A model generated the notes under the pieces. That model made no database searches. It saw only the letters and a list, made by a program, of their open reading frames with translations, and was not told the origin of the DNA. The translations under genes and the position numbers were made by a program. Of a DNA stretch of 64,000 nt, positions 1-10,070 are shown one piece after another. The DNA comes from Escallonia rubra (taxonomy: Eukaryota; Streptophyta; Magnoliopsida; Escalloniales; Escalloniaceae). Location: NCBI GenBank assembly GCA_033065855.1, contig JAVXUO010002835.1, forward strand, positions 62,001 through 126,000, given 5' to 3'. The stretch's first letter is position 1; the number at the start of each line of letters is the position of its first letter.

Positions 1-325
1 TATCTGGCGAACCACGTGAAAAATAGCTTCGAGTGTTCTTGTGATTGTGCTTGTTTATGATTTTTGTTTGTTAATTTAAATTTTAATTGCTATCTTTTAG
101 TCCCTAATCAAAGAAGGCAGTACCTTGGAAATTTATTTTTTTCCTTCTTTTCTTTCGTGTGTTTTTTAGCTAAAGTAATTAGAGAAGTGAAACAAATTTA
201 AGAAGGAGGACCCTTGCATGGTGGTTGGTTTGTCCCTTTCTTTGTCCCTGTCCGTTTTAATGAAAATTCAAACAGAGAAACAGACAGCCCAAACGAAAGA
301 ACTGTTGCTTCCCTCTCAAAAACTC

Positions 326-332
326 TTTATAA
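326..332 (+). promoter_or_regulatory. TATA-like box of F-box gene 1
   Basis: TTTATAA lies 150 bases before the ATG at 482. F-box gene 2 has a comparable TATATAA about 130 bases before its ATG. A transcript started from this box would exclude the in-frame ATG at 218, which supports 482 as the start. This is a motif-only call. Confidence 0.5.
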
Positions 333-481
333 CTCGAAAGATAAGACGCAACCTCCCCATATCGGTTACAGCAGGGATCCAAATCCTTCCATCATTCACC
401 CTACACATTCCAAAGCAATCCCAAACTCGCCGCCATCTCTGCCTTCGCCGCTCCGGCCAAACAAACCGCCAAAAACCAGCC

Positions 482-1606
482 ATGGTACTCAACGACCTTC
501 CCACCGAAATCTTCATCAACATCCTCACCAGGTTGCCGGTCAAAACCCTCATCCAGTTCACCGCCGTTTGCAAGTCATGGTATTTCGTCATCAACGACCC
601 TCATTTCATCACCACCCACCTCAACCGCTTCACTTTGAACCGCGACTGTCAGTTGGTCCACCTGCCCTCCGTTTCCTCCGGTGAAAGATGGTGCTCTGTT
701 TTGTCTGTCAACTCGTTCGATCAACTCGCGGACCACAAAATCCCGTTTAGTCCGGAATTCGACACCTTTCGAATCGCCGGTTCGGTTAACGGGTTGCTGT
801 GTTTAACCGACTACCGCTTCCAGTACTACGGTAAAAATCTCTATCTCTGGAACCCGTCTGTTCATAAGTTTAGAATCGTTAGGGATTCGTGTTTTGCGCG
901 AAAACCGGATACTTTTGTTGTTCTTGGATTCGGGTTTGATAGTAGGACGAGTGATTATAAGGTCGTTAGGATCTTTTATGATTTTAATCTGTATTTTAGC
1001 GGTGGGAAAGTTCCTGATGTCGAGGTTTACTCGATAAATACGGGTGTCTGGAGGAAGATTGGAGGTGGTTGGATTGATTTTCCTGATGAGCAGTCGTTGA
1101 ATGTGTTTGTGAATGGAGCTGTTCATGGGAGGTGTTCAAAAAGGCAGCCTGAGAGAATAATGTCCTTTGATTTTCAGGAGGAGAGGTTTGGGGAGATTAT
1201 GCTGCCGGAGAGGGAACTTGATGGCGAGAGATCGAATTTGAAGGATTCAATTGGGGGGTTTAAGGAGGCGCTTGGGGAGATGAAGGGATCGCTTGCTCTG
1301 TTCCGGTGGTACACGCAGAGCAGGAATTGTCAGGTGTGGGTGATGGAGGAGTATGGTGCTGCGGAGTCTTGGAGTAAGCTATTCACTATTGTGGTGAAGG
1401 ATAGGATCTTTCAGCCTATTTGTTTTACTAAGGATGGTGAAGTTGTCATGCAAGAAACTGAGGATGGGAGAAGGCTGGCTTTACGTGATGTTAAAAGCCA
1501 AGAGTTAAATTCTGTAAGACTGGATAATCGATACGGGGGTGTGATCACTTTTGTGGAGAGCTTAGTTTCGCCCGGCGGAGGAAGAAGTGCCATACTGGGG
1601 CAGTGA
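482..1606 (+). CDS. F-box protein with F-box-associated (FBA) domain, copy 1
   Basis: Single-exon gene of 374 residues. The N-terminal F-box covers about residues 4-45 (LPTEIFINILTRLPVKTLIQ, then VCKSWYFVIND). An F-box-associated region follows at about 90-340, with family-typical pieces such as GLLCLTDYRFQ, LYLWNPS and DYKVVRIFYDFNLYF. Proteins of this family bind SKP1 through the F-box and present substrates to SCF-type E3 ubiquitin ligases; the substrate here is unknown. The frame is open back to an ATG at 218, but those 88 extra residues are low-complexity, lie upstream of the TATA-like box, and have no match in the paralogue, which also begins just before its F-box. By eye the two paralogues share roughly two thirds of their residues. 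No introns are needed. The specific end is GGRSAILGQ, longer than in copy 2. Which Arabidopsis F-box clade it belongs to is not resolved. Confidence 0.88.
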   Translation: MVLNDLPTEIFINILTRLPVKTLIQFTAVCKSWYFVINDPHFITTHLNRFTLNRDCQLVHLPSVSSGERWCSVLSVNSFDQLADHKIPFSPEFDTFRIAGSVNGLLCLTDYRFQYYGKNLYLWNPSVHKFRIVRDSCFARKPDTFVVLGFGFDSRTSDYKVVRIFYDFNLYFSGGKVPDVEVYSINTGVWRKIGGGWIDFPDEQSLNVFVNGAVHGRCSKRQPERIMSFDFQEERFGEIMLPERELDGERSNLKDSIGGFKEALGEMKGSLALFRWYTQSRNCQVWVMEEYGAAESWSKLFTIVVKDRIFQPICFTKDGEVVMQETEDGRRLALRDVKSQELNSVRLDNRYGGVITFVESLVSPGGGRSAILGQ

Positions 1607-3029
1607 AAGGCAGGGCAGGAAAATGAATGAAGTGACTTGTATGCAAGTAGAAGCATAAAACAAGAATAAGGTAACTCACTCTCGTATTGGTTCTGATCTG
1701 AGCAATTAGTACTACTTTGTTTTCTTGTATTTGGTGAATCTATGTTAGTGACTAAGGAAGCTGGAAATTGTGGCACATGAAAAGTATGATGATGTTATAT
1801 TTATGTACATTTGAAGTGTATTTTGTTGTCCTGTCAGTGTCATTTTGGCTGGCTCTTGTTTATGGGCTCACGGTTGAGTTATCAGCAATTGAAAATTTGT
1901 ACTGCATTATGCAAAAGTGAAATGCATGTGATCCCTAGTCCAACCCCAAACTTGTTTTCCATTTAAGATGTACTTTGTTTTCCTTTCCTTCTGGGTATGG
2001 ATTGTGAAAGTTGCAAATTTGAACTGCATTATGCAAAAGTGAAATGCATGTGATCCCTAGTCCCAAGTGCAAACTTGTTTGCCATTTAAGATGTACTTTG
2101 TTTTCTTTTCCTTCCGGGTATGGACTGTGAAAGTTGCATATTTGTCGCGTCTAGGAAGGATAGTAATGGTAGTTTTGGGTGAAATTTTCATATCTTAAGT
2201 GTACCTAAAAGTGTCGGTGTCATGTGACTTTTGGTGCGCCTGAATCGTCATGTGGTTAAGTACTTTGTTCATACATTTCCCTTGGAAGTGTACTTAAGAT
2301 GCATTTTCAGGGCCGACTCTTGTTTATTAGGCTTGTGATCAGAGTTAACCGGTCACGGTTACAGTCATTATCATAGTTCACATGGTTCTAACATTAAAAA
2401 AGGCTTCCTGCTTGTCGATGTTTGTAGTCTGGTGTGATCATTGAGCGCTACATGCATAATATTAGGGTCAATTAAGTTGGTTCCATGGTAAGGAGAGGAG
2501 CGATGTTTATGGTGGAACTATTGTGGACCACTAGGAATATAAGCTCAAGAATGGTTGATGAGCAATTGCAAGACCAGTGATTGACATTGAGGGTTGCATG
2601 TGGGCATGTGGTTTCTTTACTGGCTTTCTAGTGGTTGCCTTTAGTTGTTCCGAGATAGCTATTGTACCTGGAGATGTTCAAGACAGCCGAAACTCATCTA
2701 CTTATTTGGAATACCTTGTTAGAAACTTGGTTGCACTAGCTAAAACAATACATTGGAACTAGCTTTTGATCCTCGGGTTCTTTGCTGCATATTCCTTGGA
2801 TACAACAATAAGGGTCCTGCTTAGTTTGATGCAACATGCAGAGGAAGTAAATCATATGTGCTGTTTGAATATCATGTTGCATTCGCGTATGCTTCCACTG
2901 AACTTCCTTTCCCCATTGATTTGCTCAATTACTCTGGTGAAGTGGTAGCTCCTGTCACTGATGCCGTGTCGGGAAATTTCCCTGGTGTAAAGAGTGCAAG
3001 CACAATAATATGCAAAGCATTCCACATTG
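1607..3029. other. 3' flank of F-box gene 1, no gene recognised
   Basis: AT-rich sequence that should contain the 3' UTR of F-box gene 1 at its left end. It holds the 122-bp tandem duplication listed separately. Short open frames at 2577-2948 have no recognisable domain. The repeated piece around 1893-2150 resembles the right ends of the downstream units near 4610-4740 and 9940-10065, so part of this flank seems to have been copied downstream. Confidence 0.5.
1893..2136. repeat. Tandem duplication, 2 x 122 bp
   Basis: The stretch from 1893 to 2014 is repeated at 2015-2136 with few differences. Both contain GCATTATGCAAAAGTGAAAT and GATGTACTTTGTTTTC. It lies in the likely 3' UTR or downstream region of F-box gene 1. 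Confidence 0.85.
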
Positions 3030-4386
3030 AGGGGCCAAAGCAACCATTTTCGTGTGAGTTTGTGTTTGTGTTCGGGAAAAAAAAACATAAACGTGCTTGA
3101 CCCTTAAGGGACCTGGAGACAACTTAAGGGAGGCCTTCGCCCCTGCGAGCCCCCTAAAGTTTCACTTGTCGCACATTTTCCGTCCCCGATGACGACAACG
3201 ACAACGACGACCTTATTTAGTTAAGTTGCATATTCGCCTTAGAAAATCTAACACAAAAATGGAAGGGGAGAAAGGACAAAGGAAACTGAGAAAGCTGCTA
3301 ACTGTCAAAGCTGCCATAGGCCTGCCAGCTGATTTTCTCGAATTAGTTTATCAAACACATTTATGCTCCTGTAATGAAAGTCCATACTTCTACCACACAT
3401 GAGAGAATAACTAATTCATCTAGGTGATGAAGGTTGTGAAAGGGCCTATTTAAGGCTAGCTTTACTGCATCTTTTTGCACAACATCTTTTGCCGAAACAC
3501 AAGCGTAACAAACCTCCTGCTTCTCTCAACTTTTAAAACTCATTGCCAAGGAATCAAGAAAATGTAGTGAAGATGTACCAAAGGATGCTCGAGGATCAAC
3601 AGCTTTACTTTCTTCTCATCAGATCTAATAAGCCTTCTAGCAATCACTTGCTTTGATTTTGACACAAATAAACATGAAAAATTCATTCGGTTTCGCATAC
3701 TCCACCCGCCAATTTCGACCAGATTAAATTCTGCCATGGGCATTTGTGCTCCAAAAAAGAAGAAATGCATCGCTCTCACATTTTTTACATGTATGTTCAT
3801 GTTGTATACGTATAGCCTCTTTAGAGTGGAAATGCCACACTTTCATAGCTCCCTGTTGATTGGAAATGCCACACATTTTTTTACATGTATGTTCATGTTG
3901 TTTACGTATAGCCTGTCTTTATAGTGGAAATGCCACACTTTCATACCTTTTTCTGACGTGACAATGTTATGTAGTTAATTGCTTGCTTCCACCCAATTTA
4001 CCTAACACCAAATAAAGGAAAAGATGAAGGTATGGGTGTGCTTTCATCTAATTTCATACTAAATAATGGATGCATTACATTAAAGTGGAAAGCATTACAC
4101 TTTGCTTCCATGGCATCGGATGCACTAAATACTAAATTAAGGAATTGATTGAGGCAAGGGTGGATGTGCTTTCATTTCAGCAAGAGAAAAAAAACAAGAA
4201 AAGGACAATGAAAAAATACTAAATTAAGGAATAGATCGAGAGGTAAGGGTGGATGCGCTTTCATTTCAGCAAGATAAAAAAACAAGAAAAGGACAATGAA
4301 AAAGTAATAATGTTGGAAACTGATAATTGCAAGATTGTACACTCTTTATCAGTCGCTCTCTGATGATATGGAGTGGTTGTGAATTC

Positions 4387-4399
4387 TTCTTTTGGTACA
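4387..4399 (-). mobile_element. Tail-only retroposon insertion, 13 nt, with 14-bp target duplication
   Basis: GTGGTTGTGAATTC occurs at 4373-4386 and again at 4400-4413, separated by 13 bases that read TGTACCAAAAGAA on the minus strand. The homologous site in unit C (about 9764-9777) has one copy and no insert. The inserted bases match the 3' end of the SINE at 8276-8542, which ends TTTGTACC plus A-tail. A retroposition event carrying only the tail is the simplest reading. Confidence 0.55.
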
Positions 4400-4444
4400 G
4401 TGGTTGTGAATTCACCAACTAACTATAGTACAACGTTTTCTTTT

Positions 4445-4454
4445 TTTTTTGGTC
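4445..4454 (-). mobile_element. Tail-only retroposon insertion, about 10 nt, with a duplication of up to 22 bp
   Basis: A block beginning CTATAGTACAACGTTTTC (4423-4444) recurs at 4455-4476 with one mismatch. Between the copies the minus strand reads GACC followed by A residues. Unit C at about 9783-9804 carries a single uninterrupted block. The exact borders are ambiguous because of the T run. Confidence 0.45.
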
Positions 4455-4989
4455 CTATAGTATAACGTTTTCTTTTGGTAGCGACTGCGGAAGATGCAAA
4501 GATGTGACATCTGACAAGTTTGATTACTCATGGTATCGCTAAGTGTACTGCTGCTAGTCTGTCATGTTGGGTACCAGTTGTTTTTGCGCTTGTGATCGGA
4601 ATTGTGAATTATTTTTATGCATTAGGCGGAAATGAAAATGCATCTGATCCCATCTGCAATCTTGATTGATGGTTCGAGATGTTCTTTGTTTCCTTTTTCT
4701 TACGTAAAACTATGTTATCGTCTCTAGAAGTTGCTCGCGTAGATACTAAAAAATTATTTATCGCTCAATGGTAGATAATTTTTGTGACTAATCATATATT
4801 CAACCTTACGAAAAATGTCGACCAAGATGCTGATATGGATTCAAACAAGATGATAAATCCGATCCAAAATTAAGCTAGAAGAATTAGCTCAAATAAAAAT
4901 TATATAGTTTAGCTCAAGTGTGGTCTTGCTACCATAAAACTCGAATAAGTCAACTTTGACTTAAGAAAATAATTTCTTTATAAAATGAA

Positions 4990-6560
4990 AATAAGGATCC
5001 AAAATTAGTTTATCAAACACATACATGCTCCTGTAATGAAAGTCCTCAACTTCAGAAGTTGGAGAATATTTCCACATCCTCCACACAATCCGCCCCACCG
5101 AATACTTCTAACACATATGAGAGAAAACTAATTCATCTACGTGATGAAGATTGTGAGAGGGCCTATTTAATCCAAGGCTAGCTTAACTGCATCTTTTTGC
5201 ACAACATCTTTAGCCGAAACACAAGCGTAGCAAACCTCCTGCTTCTCTCAACTTTTAAAACTCATTGCCAAGGAATCAAGAAAATCTAGTGAAGATCCGT
5301 ACCGGAGGATGCTCGAGGATTAGAGATTCAATGGGCCGGGCTTGGGCCGGGGCTGGGGCCGGGGCCGGGCCTGAAATCTGGGATATATGGGTCTAGTCCA
5401 AGCCCTGGCCCTAGGCTCAATATTTAGGGTCGGACTTGGGCCGGGCCCAAATTTTTTTTTTTGTTCACAACTATTTGTTATTTACCTGCGTCGATGGCCA
5501 ACAATAATATATCAAATTAAGGTTGAGATTGATACACGTTAATTTGGTATAATATTGATAAGCCTTTTTTGGCCTACTAACATTATAATTTATAAGTAGC
5601 ATTTTTCGAAAGTTTGGTAAATAGAAAATGACAATTACATCTATCAAATTGCTTAATACAGTAGCTCTTTAAATTTTCACAAATGTTTGCATGGTATTTG
5701 GCTTTTCTTTCCTTTTTTTAATACAGTAACATCTTTTTCTCTCTTTTCTTTCCTTTTTTTTTGTAATAAACATCTGTTGAAGTCATATGTACAAACTTTT
5801 TACCTTATGTGTATGCAAGCAAGTAGCTGTTGGGAAGGGTAAAAGTGTAAAAACCCTTAAAAGATTTGAAAAAATTAATTTCGACCAAAATACCCCACAA
5901 ACTAGCCGTTATATTGTTGTTAGAGGGGAGGGGGGGTAAAAGTGGAATTTTTAAAATTATTGGGGAATATGGCCGTTGGGGGGAAAAGGGGAGGGAAAAC
6001 AAAATTTGAAAATAAGTGGGGCCTGCCAGAAAAAGGGCCTGATTTCGGCCTAATTTCGGGCTTTTTTTGGGCCGGGCGAAAACCCGGGCTTTTTCGGGCC
6101 GGGCCAGCCAGCGGGCCGCCCGACCCTTTTGACATCTAAGAGGATCAATGGCGTTACTTTTTTCTCATCAGATCTAAGCCTTCTAGCAATCACTTGCTTT
6201 GATTTTGACACAAATAAACATGAAAAATTCATGCGGTTTCGCATGCTCCACCGGTCAATTTCGACGAGATTAAATTCTGCTTTGAGCATGTGTGCTCCAA
6301 AAAAAGAAGTGCATCCCTCACATTTTTTACATGAATATATGTTCATGTTGTATACATATAGCCTGTCTTTAGAGTTGAAATGCCACACTCTCGTACCTAC
6401 CCTGATGATTGGATACCTTTTTCTGACGTAACAATATTATGTAGTTAATTGATTGCTTCCACCCTGTTTACCTAATACCAAATAAAGGAAAAGATGGAGG
6501 TATAGGTATGCTTTCATTTAATTTCATTCTAAATAAAGGGTGCATTACATTAAAGTGGAA
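4990..6560. repeat. Noncoding segmental-repeat unit B, split by a hAT-type element
   Basis: Second diverged copy. It starts at the position equivalent to about 3340 of unit A (TTTATCAAACACAT, then ATGCTCCTGTAATGAAAGTC) and ends at the equivalent of about 4100 (GTGGAAAGCATTACACTTTG). It is interrupted by the element at 5321-6138. Units A and C preserve the uninterrupted site. No gene was recognised. Confidence 0.65.
5321..6138. mobile_element. Non-autonomous hAT element, deletion derivative of the family at 34386-38593
   Basis: It is 818 bp long. The left end reads TAGAGATTCAATGGGCCGGG and the right end reads TAGATGTCAAAAGGGTCGGG on the minus strand. Both are followed inward by GGCCGGGC-rich subterminal sequence, as in the complete hAT element at 34386. 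The inner right part also matches that element (ACCAAAATACCCC, AACTAGCCGTTATAT, GGGGTAAAAGTGGAA). There is no transposase. The flanking target duplication is imperfect (TCGAGGAT and AGAGGAT). Units A (about 3588) and C (about 9287) show the empty target, GATGCTCgAGGATCAA. Confidence 0.85.
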
Positions 6561-6644
6561 AGCATTACACTTTGAGGGCCAAAGCAACCTTTTTCGTTTG
6601 AGTTTGTGATCGGAAAAAAATCATACAAGTGTCTGGCCCTCAAA

Positions 6645-8730
6645 TAGGGATGACAATGGGGCGGGTCGAATGTGAATCTTATAAACTCTAAACCTGCCCC
6701 GCTAGTCCTAGATAGCCGCCCCGACTCGCCACCGGGTCATTTATGTACAATACCATATCCAATCCTAAAGATATTTGGAAAACCCGCCCCCGCCCCGATC
6801 CGCCCCGCCCTTCCCTTCCCTTCCCTTACCTGAAGCACTCAAAACTATTCTGCTTGGTTTGGCATAATTCTTTTTTCACTTTTTGAACATGCATTACAAA
6901 AGTTATACAAAACTGTATCACAAAAATCCTAAATGAGAGATTAATATATTACAATATCGTTCAAATAAATTATACCACATTTATGAAATAGTTTAATTGC
7001 AATACAAATACAACAAAACAATCAACAAAAAATTTCCAAAGCAAACAGTCCAGCTAGTTCGCAATCCCAATACAAGCGCAGTCAATGTTCACTGAAAAAA
7101 GTCAAAGCAAAAAAATGACATTAAAATAAATAGATACACAAAAAAGGTAAAGAGTAAAATCAAACTGAAATACAATTTACATAAGGAATTAAACACCCGT
7201 AACACACGAATTGTCAACATCTTTGTCATCATATACTAGTAACTAAGCAATAGAAACCCAATTCCAGGATAATGCGAGCAATAAGCAATTACACGAAAAA
7301 ACCAATTACCTTAATTCACATAAAGAAACAGAGAAACACAACTCATACCAGTTCATGCCTATCATTCAAAATCAATTTAGAAACAAAATCTAAAAAAAAT
7401 AATAGTTCATGCCCATCATCAACCTTTCACATAATGAATCCATGGTCCCATCATTCACTACAGCAACCTAAAGTGTTGTCTCGTGAGGCTTTCCCTTGTC
7501 ATTTTCATGGCTTCTTTAATTCAATGAGGTTAAATCCATGGTTCATCATCAAGCTTTGACTACAATTAGTTAAAGATATCTCTAATTTGTCGTAAGATTA
7601 GGATAACAGAACTTTCAATCACATGATAAGTGGTCTTTCAAACCAAGAGTCTTGTAAAAGGTTTCATGCCCATCATCCACTCCAGCAACCTTTCGACCAT
7701 TTTAAGAAAAACAGAGAAGTACAACTATGAAATTCAATTTCCTTCATGCACAGGAAAAAAAAAACAGAGAAGTACAACTATGAAATTACATACCCACATC
7801 ATTCAAAAATCAATTATGAACAAGATTAATCACATAAATGATAAGAAGAATGCCATTAATCTGGACGGATGCTCGACAGAAATGATAAGAAAAAAATAGA
7901 GAACCCAATTCCTTTATTCAACAGAAAAATACCCCATCTTGGACGGATGATCAGCAGAAATGATAAGAAGAATATAGGCAAGAATCACGTTACAGAAATG
8001 ATAAGAAGAATAAGGCTAACCTTCGATGCGGGATGAGAAGGAGAGAAGAAGAAGGAGGCAGCGGTGGGGGGCGACGGTGGAGCCGTCGGCAGAGTCGCAG
8101 AGAGGGAGAGACGAGGCGGCGGTGGCCGGCGTGATAATGGGAAAGTCGGCAGAGGCATTAAGGCAGAGAGTGAGAGAGAAGAACTGAGAAGAGAAGATAG
8201 AATGATTAGAATCTATATATACTATGGGATGGACGGCTTAGATTACATTATACATATGGTAAGTATACAGAGGCGCCAACAAGGGTTGGTTCAGCGGTCT
8301 ACAGGATCCCAATCCAGGTTTCTCACTTGCGTTCGAATCCTGCCGCCGCACTTGTTGGTGGCAAACTTACGTCATTGCCCTGCTTGTGCTCCACACACGA
8401 GTCCTTGTGTGCTTCGGCCCCGACATAGGTGTGGGAATCGGGGGCTCAGATGTATATGGCGGCCTTGTAGGTCCAGAGGCCTAACACTCTCTGCCGATTA
8501 GATTAGAGTCTTACGGTCCAGCCTTTTTTGTACCAAAAAAAAAAGTATACAGAGGCGGGCACGGGGCGGGGTGGATTGCACCCAATACCATACCCGACCT
8601 TAACCCGCTACGGATTTTAAAAAAAAATACCATACCCGTCCCGTGATCCGGTCAAAATCAAAATAACCCGCTTTTATAAGATCGGAGCGGGTCGGAAGTC
8701 CGCCGGTTGCGGATCTTTTTGCCATGCCTA
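6645..8730. mobile_element. Non-autonomous hAT-type element with perfect 8-bp duplication
   Basis: It is 2086 bp long. The left end is TAGGGATGACAATGGGGCGG and the right end read from the minus strand is TAGGCATGGCAAAAAGATCC. The exact 8-bp duplication CCCTCAAA flanks it at 6637-6644 and 8731-8738. Subterminal regions are rich in CCCGCCCCG and GGGCGGG strings, as in the elements at 22838 and 48477. No transposase frame is visible. The right third (8040-8210) is a GC-rich purine-rich stretch that could be captured host sequence, but I recognise no protein. A SINE is nested at 8276-8542. Confidence 0.88.
8276..8542 (+). mobile_element. tRNA-derived SINE with 15-bp target duplication
   Basis: About 267 bp. 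The head has a box-A-like GGTTGGTTCAGCGG, then a box-B-like GTTCGAATCC near 8332, the two RNA polymerase III promoter elements of tRNA-derived SINEs. The tail ends TTTTTTGTACC followed by about ten A residues. The flanking duplication AAGTATACAGAGGCG lies at 8261-8275 and 8543-8557. It is inserted inside the hAT-type element, so it is younger than that insertion. The 145-residue open frame crossing it (8064-8501) is coincidental. Confidence 0.88.
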
Positions 8731-10070
8731 CCCTCAAAGGACCTCGAGACAACTTGAGGAAGGCCATGGCCTCAGCGTGCTCCCCAAAGTTTCACTTGTG
8801 GTGTATTTTGCGTCCCCGACGACGACGGCTTATGTAATTAAGTTGCATATTCGACCTTAGAATATCTAACTCAAAGATGGAAGGGAAGAGAGGACAAAGG
8901 AAACTGACAAAGCTGCTAACTGTAAAAGCAGCCATACGGCCGCCGGAATCCGCCGTACTGAATACTTCATGCTCCTCTGGAATCCGAAAGACTTTATCAA
9001 ACACATTCATGCTCCTGCACGAAAGACTTTAATCTTAGAAGCTGAGATTTCCATATCCTCTGGAATCCGCCCTACTGAATACTTCAACCATATAAGAGAG
9101 AAACCTAATTCATGTACTTGATGAAGGTTATGAAAGGGCCTATTTAATCTAAGGCTAGCTTCACTGTTCTTTTTGCATAACATCGTTTGTCGAGATACAA
9201 GCGTAAAACCTCCTGCCTCTCTCAACTTTAAGAACTCATTGTCGGGGGCATGAGAGAATTATCTAGTGAAGATCTGTAACAAAGGATGCTCAAGGATCAA
9301 GAGCTTTACATTCTTCTCATCAGATTTAAGCCTTCTGGTAATGACTTGCTTTGATTTTGACATCAAATAAACATGAAAATTTATGCGGTTTTGCATACGC
9401 TACCCACCAATTTTGACCAGATTAAATTCTGCTTTGGGCATTTGTGCTCCAAAAAAGAAAAAGTGCCTCCCTCACACTTGTAACATGTATGTTTATGTTG
9501 TATATGTATAGCTTGTCTCTAGAATGGAAATGTCACACTTGCCTGATAATTGGATTCCTATTCCTGACGTGATATTATCAAGTTGCTTGCTTCCATCCGA
9601 TGTACTAATTACCAAATTAAGGAAAAGATCGAGGTAAGGGTGGGTGTGCTTTCATTTCAGCAAGAGAAAAAACAAGAAAAGGACAATTAAAAAATAATAA
9701 TGTTGGAAGCTAATAATTGAAAGATTGTACACTCTTTGTCACTCGCTCTCTGATGATATGCCGTGGTTGTGAATTCACCAACTATAGTACAACGTTTTCT
9801 TTTGGTAGCGATTGCGGAAGATGCAAAGGTGTGGCATCTAACAAGTTTGATTACTTATGGTATTGCTAAAAGTGTACTGCTGCTAGCCTGTCATGTTGGG
9901 TACCAGTTGTTTTTGCGCCTGTGATTGGAATTCTGAATTATTTTTATGCATTACGAGGAAATGAAAATGCATTTGGTCCCATCTGCAATCTTGATTGATG
10001 GTTTCAGACGTTCTCTGTTTCCTTTTTCTTAGGTAAAACTATGTTATCGTCTCTGGAAGTTGCATGTTTG

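Larger units (their letters stand above)
3030..4760. repeat. Noncoding segmental-repeat unit A
   Basis: First of about three diverged head-to-tail copies. Landmarks shared with unit C, in the same order, are: GGCCAAAGCAACC (start), AAAGTTTCACTTGT, AAGTTGCATATTCG, GGCCTATTTAA, TGATTTTGACA, TGTTCATGTTGTATACG, TTTCATTTCAGCAAGA and TGTCATGTTGGGTACC. An internal duplication of about 87 bp (4128-4215 and 4216-4300) is present here but absent from unit C. No coding frame is conserved among the units, so they are probably noncoding flanks or gene remnants. The origin is unknown. Confidence 0.7.
6570..10070. repeat. Noncoding segmental-repeat unit C, split by a hAT-type element
   Basis: Third diverged copy. 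It begins GGGCCAAAGCAACC, is interrupted at 6645-8730, and resumes with CCCTCAAAGGACCTCGAGAC (unit A: AAGGGACCTGGAGAC). It continues through the same landmarks to the block near 10060. The short open frames at 8792-9225 are antisense to noncoding landmarks and are not conserved in unit A. Confidence 0.65.

Noticed and set aside
218-481. N-terminal extension of F-box gene 1 from an in-frame ATG at 218
   Set aside because: Low-complexity, upstream of the TATA-like box, and no counterpart in the paralogue.
8064-8501. 145-codon frame
   Set aside because: It crosses the border of a SINE inserted in a hAT-type element, so it is a coincidental fusion.
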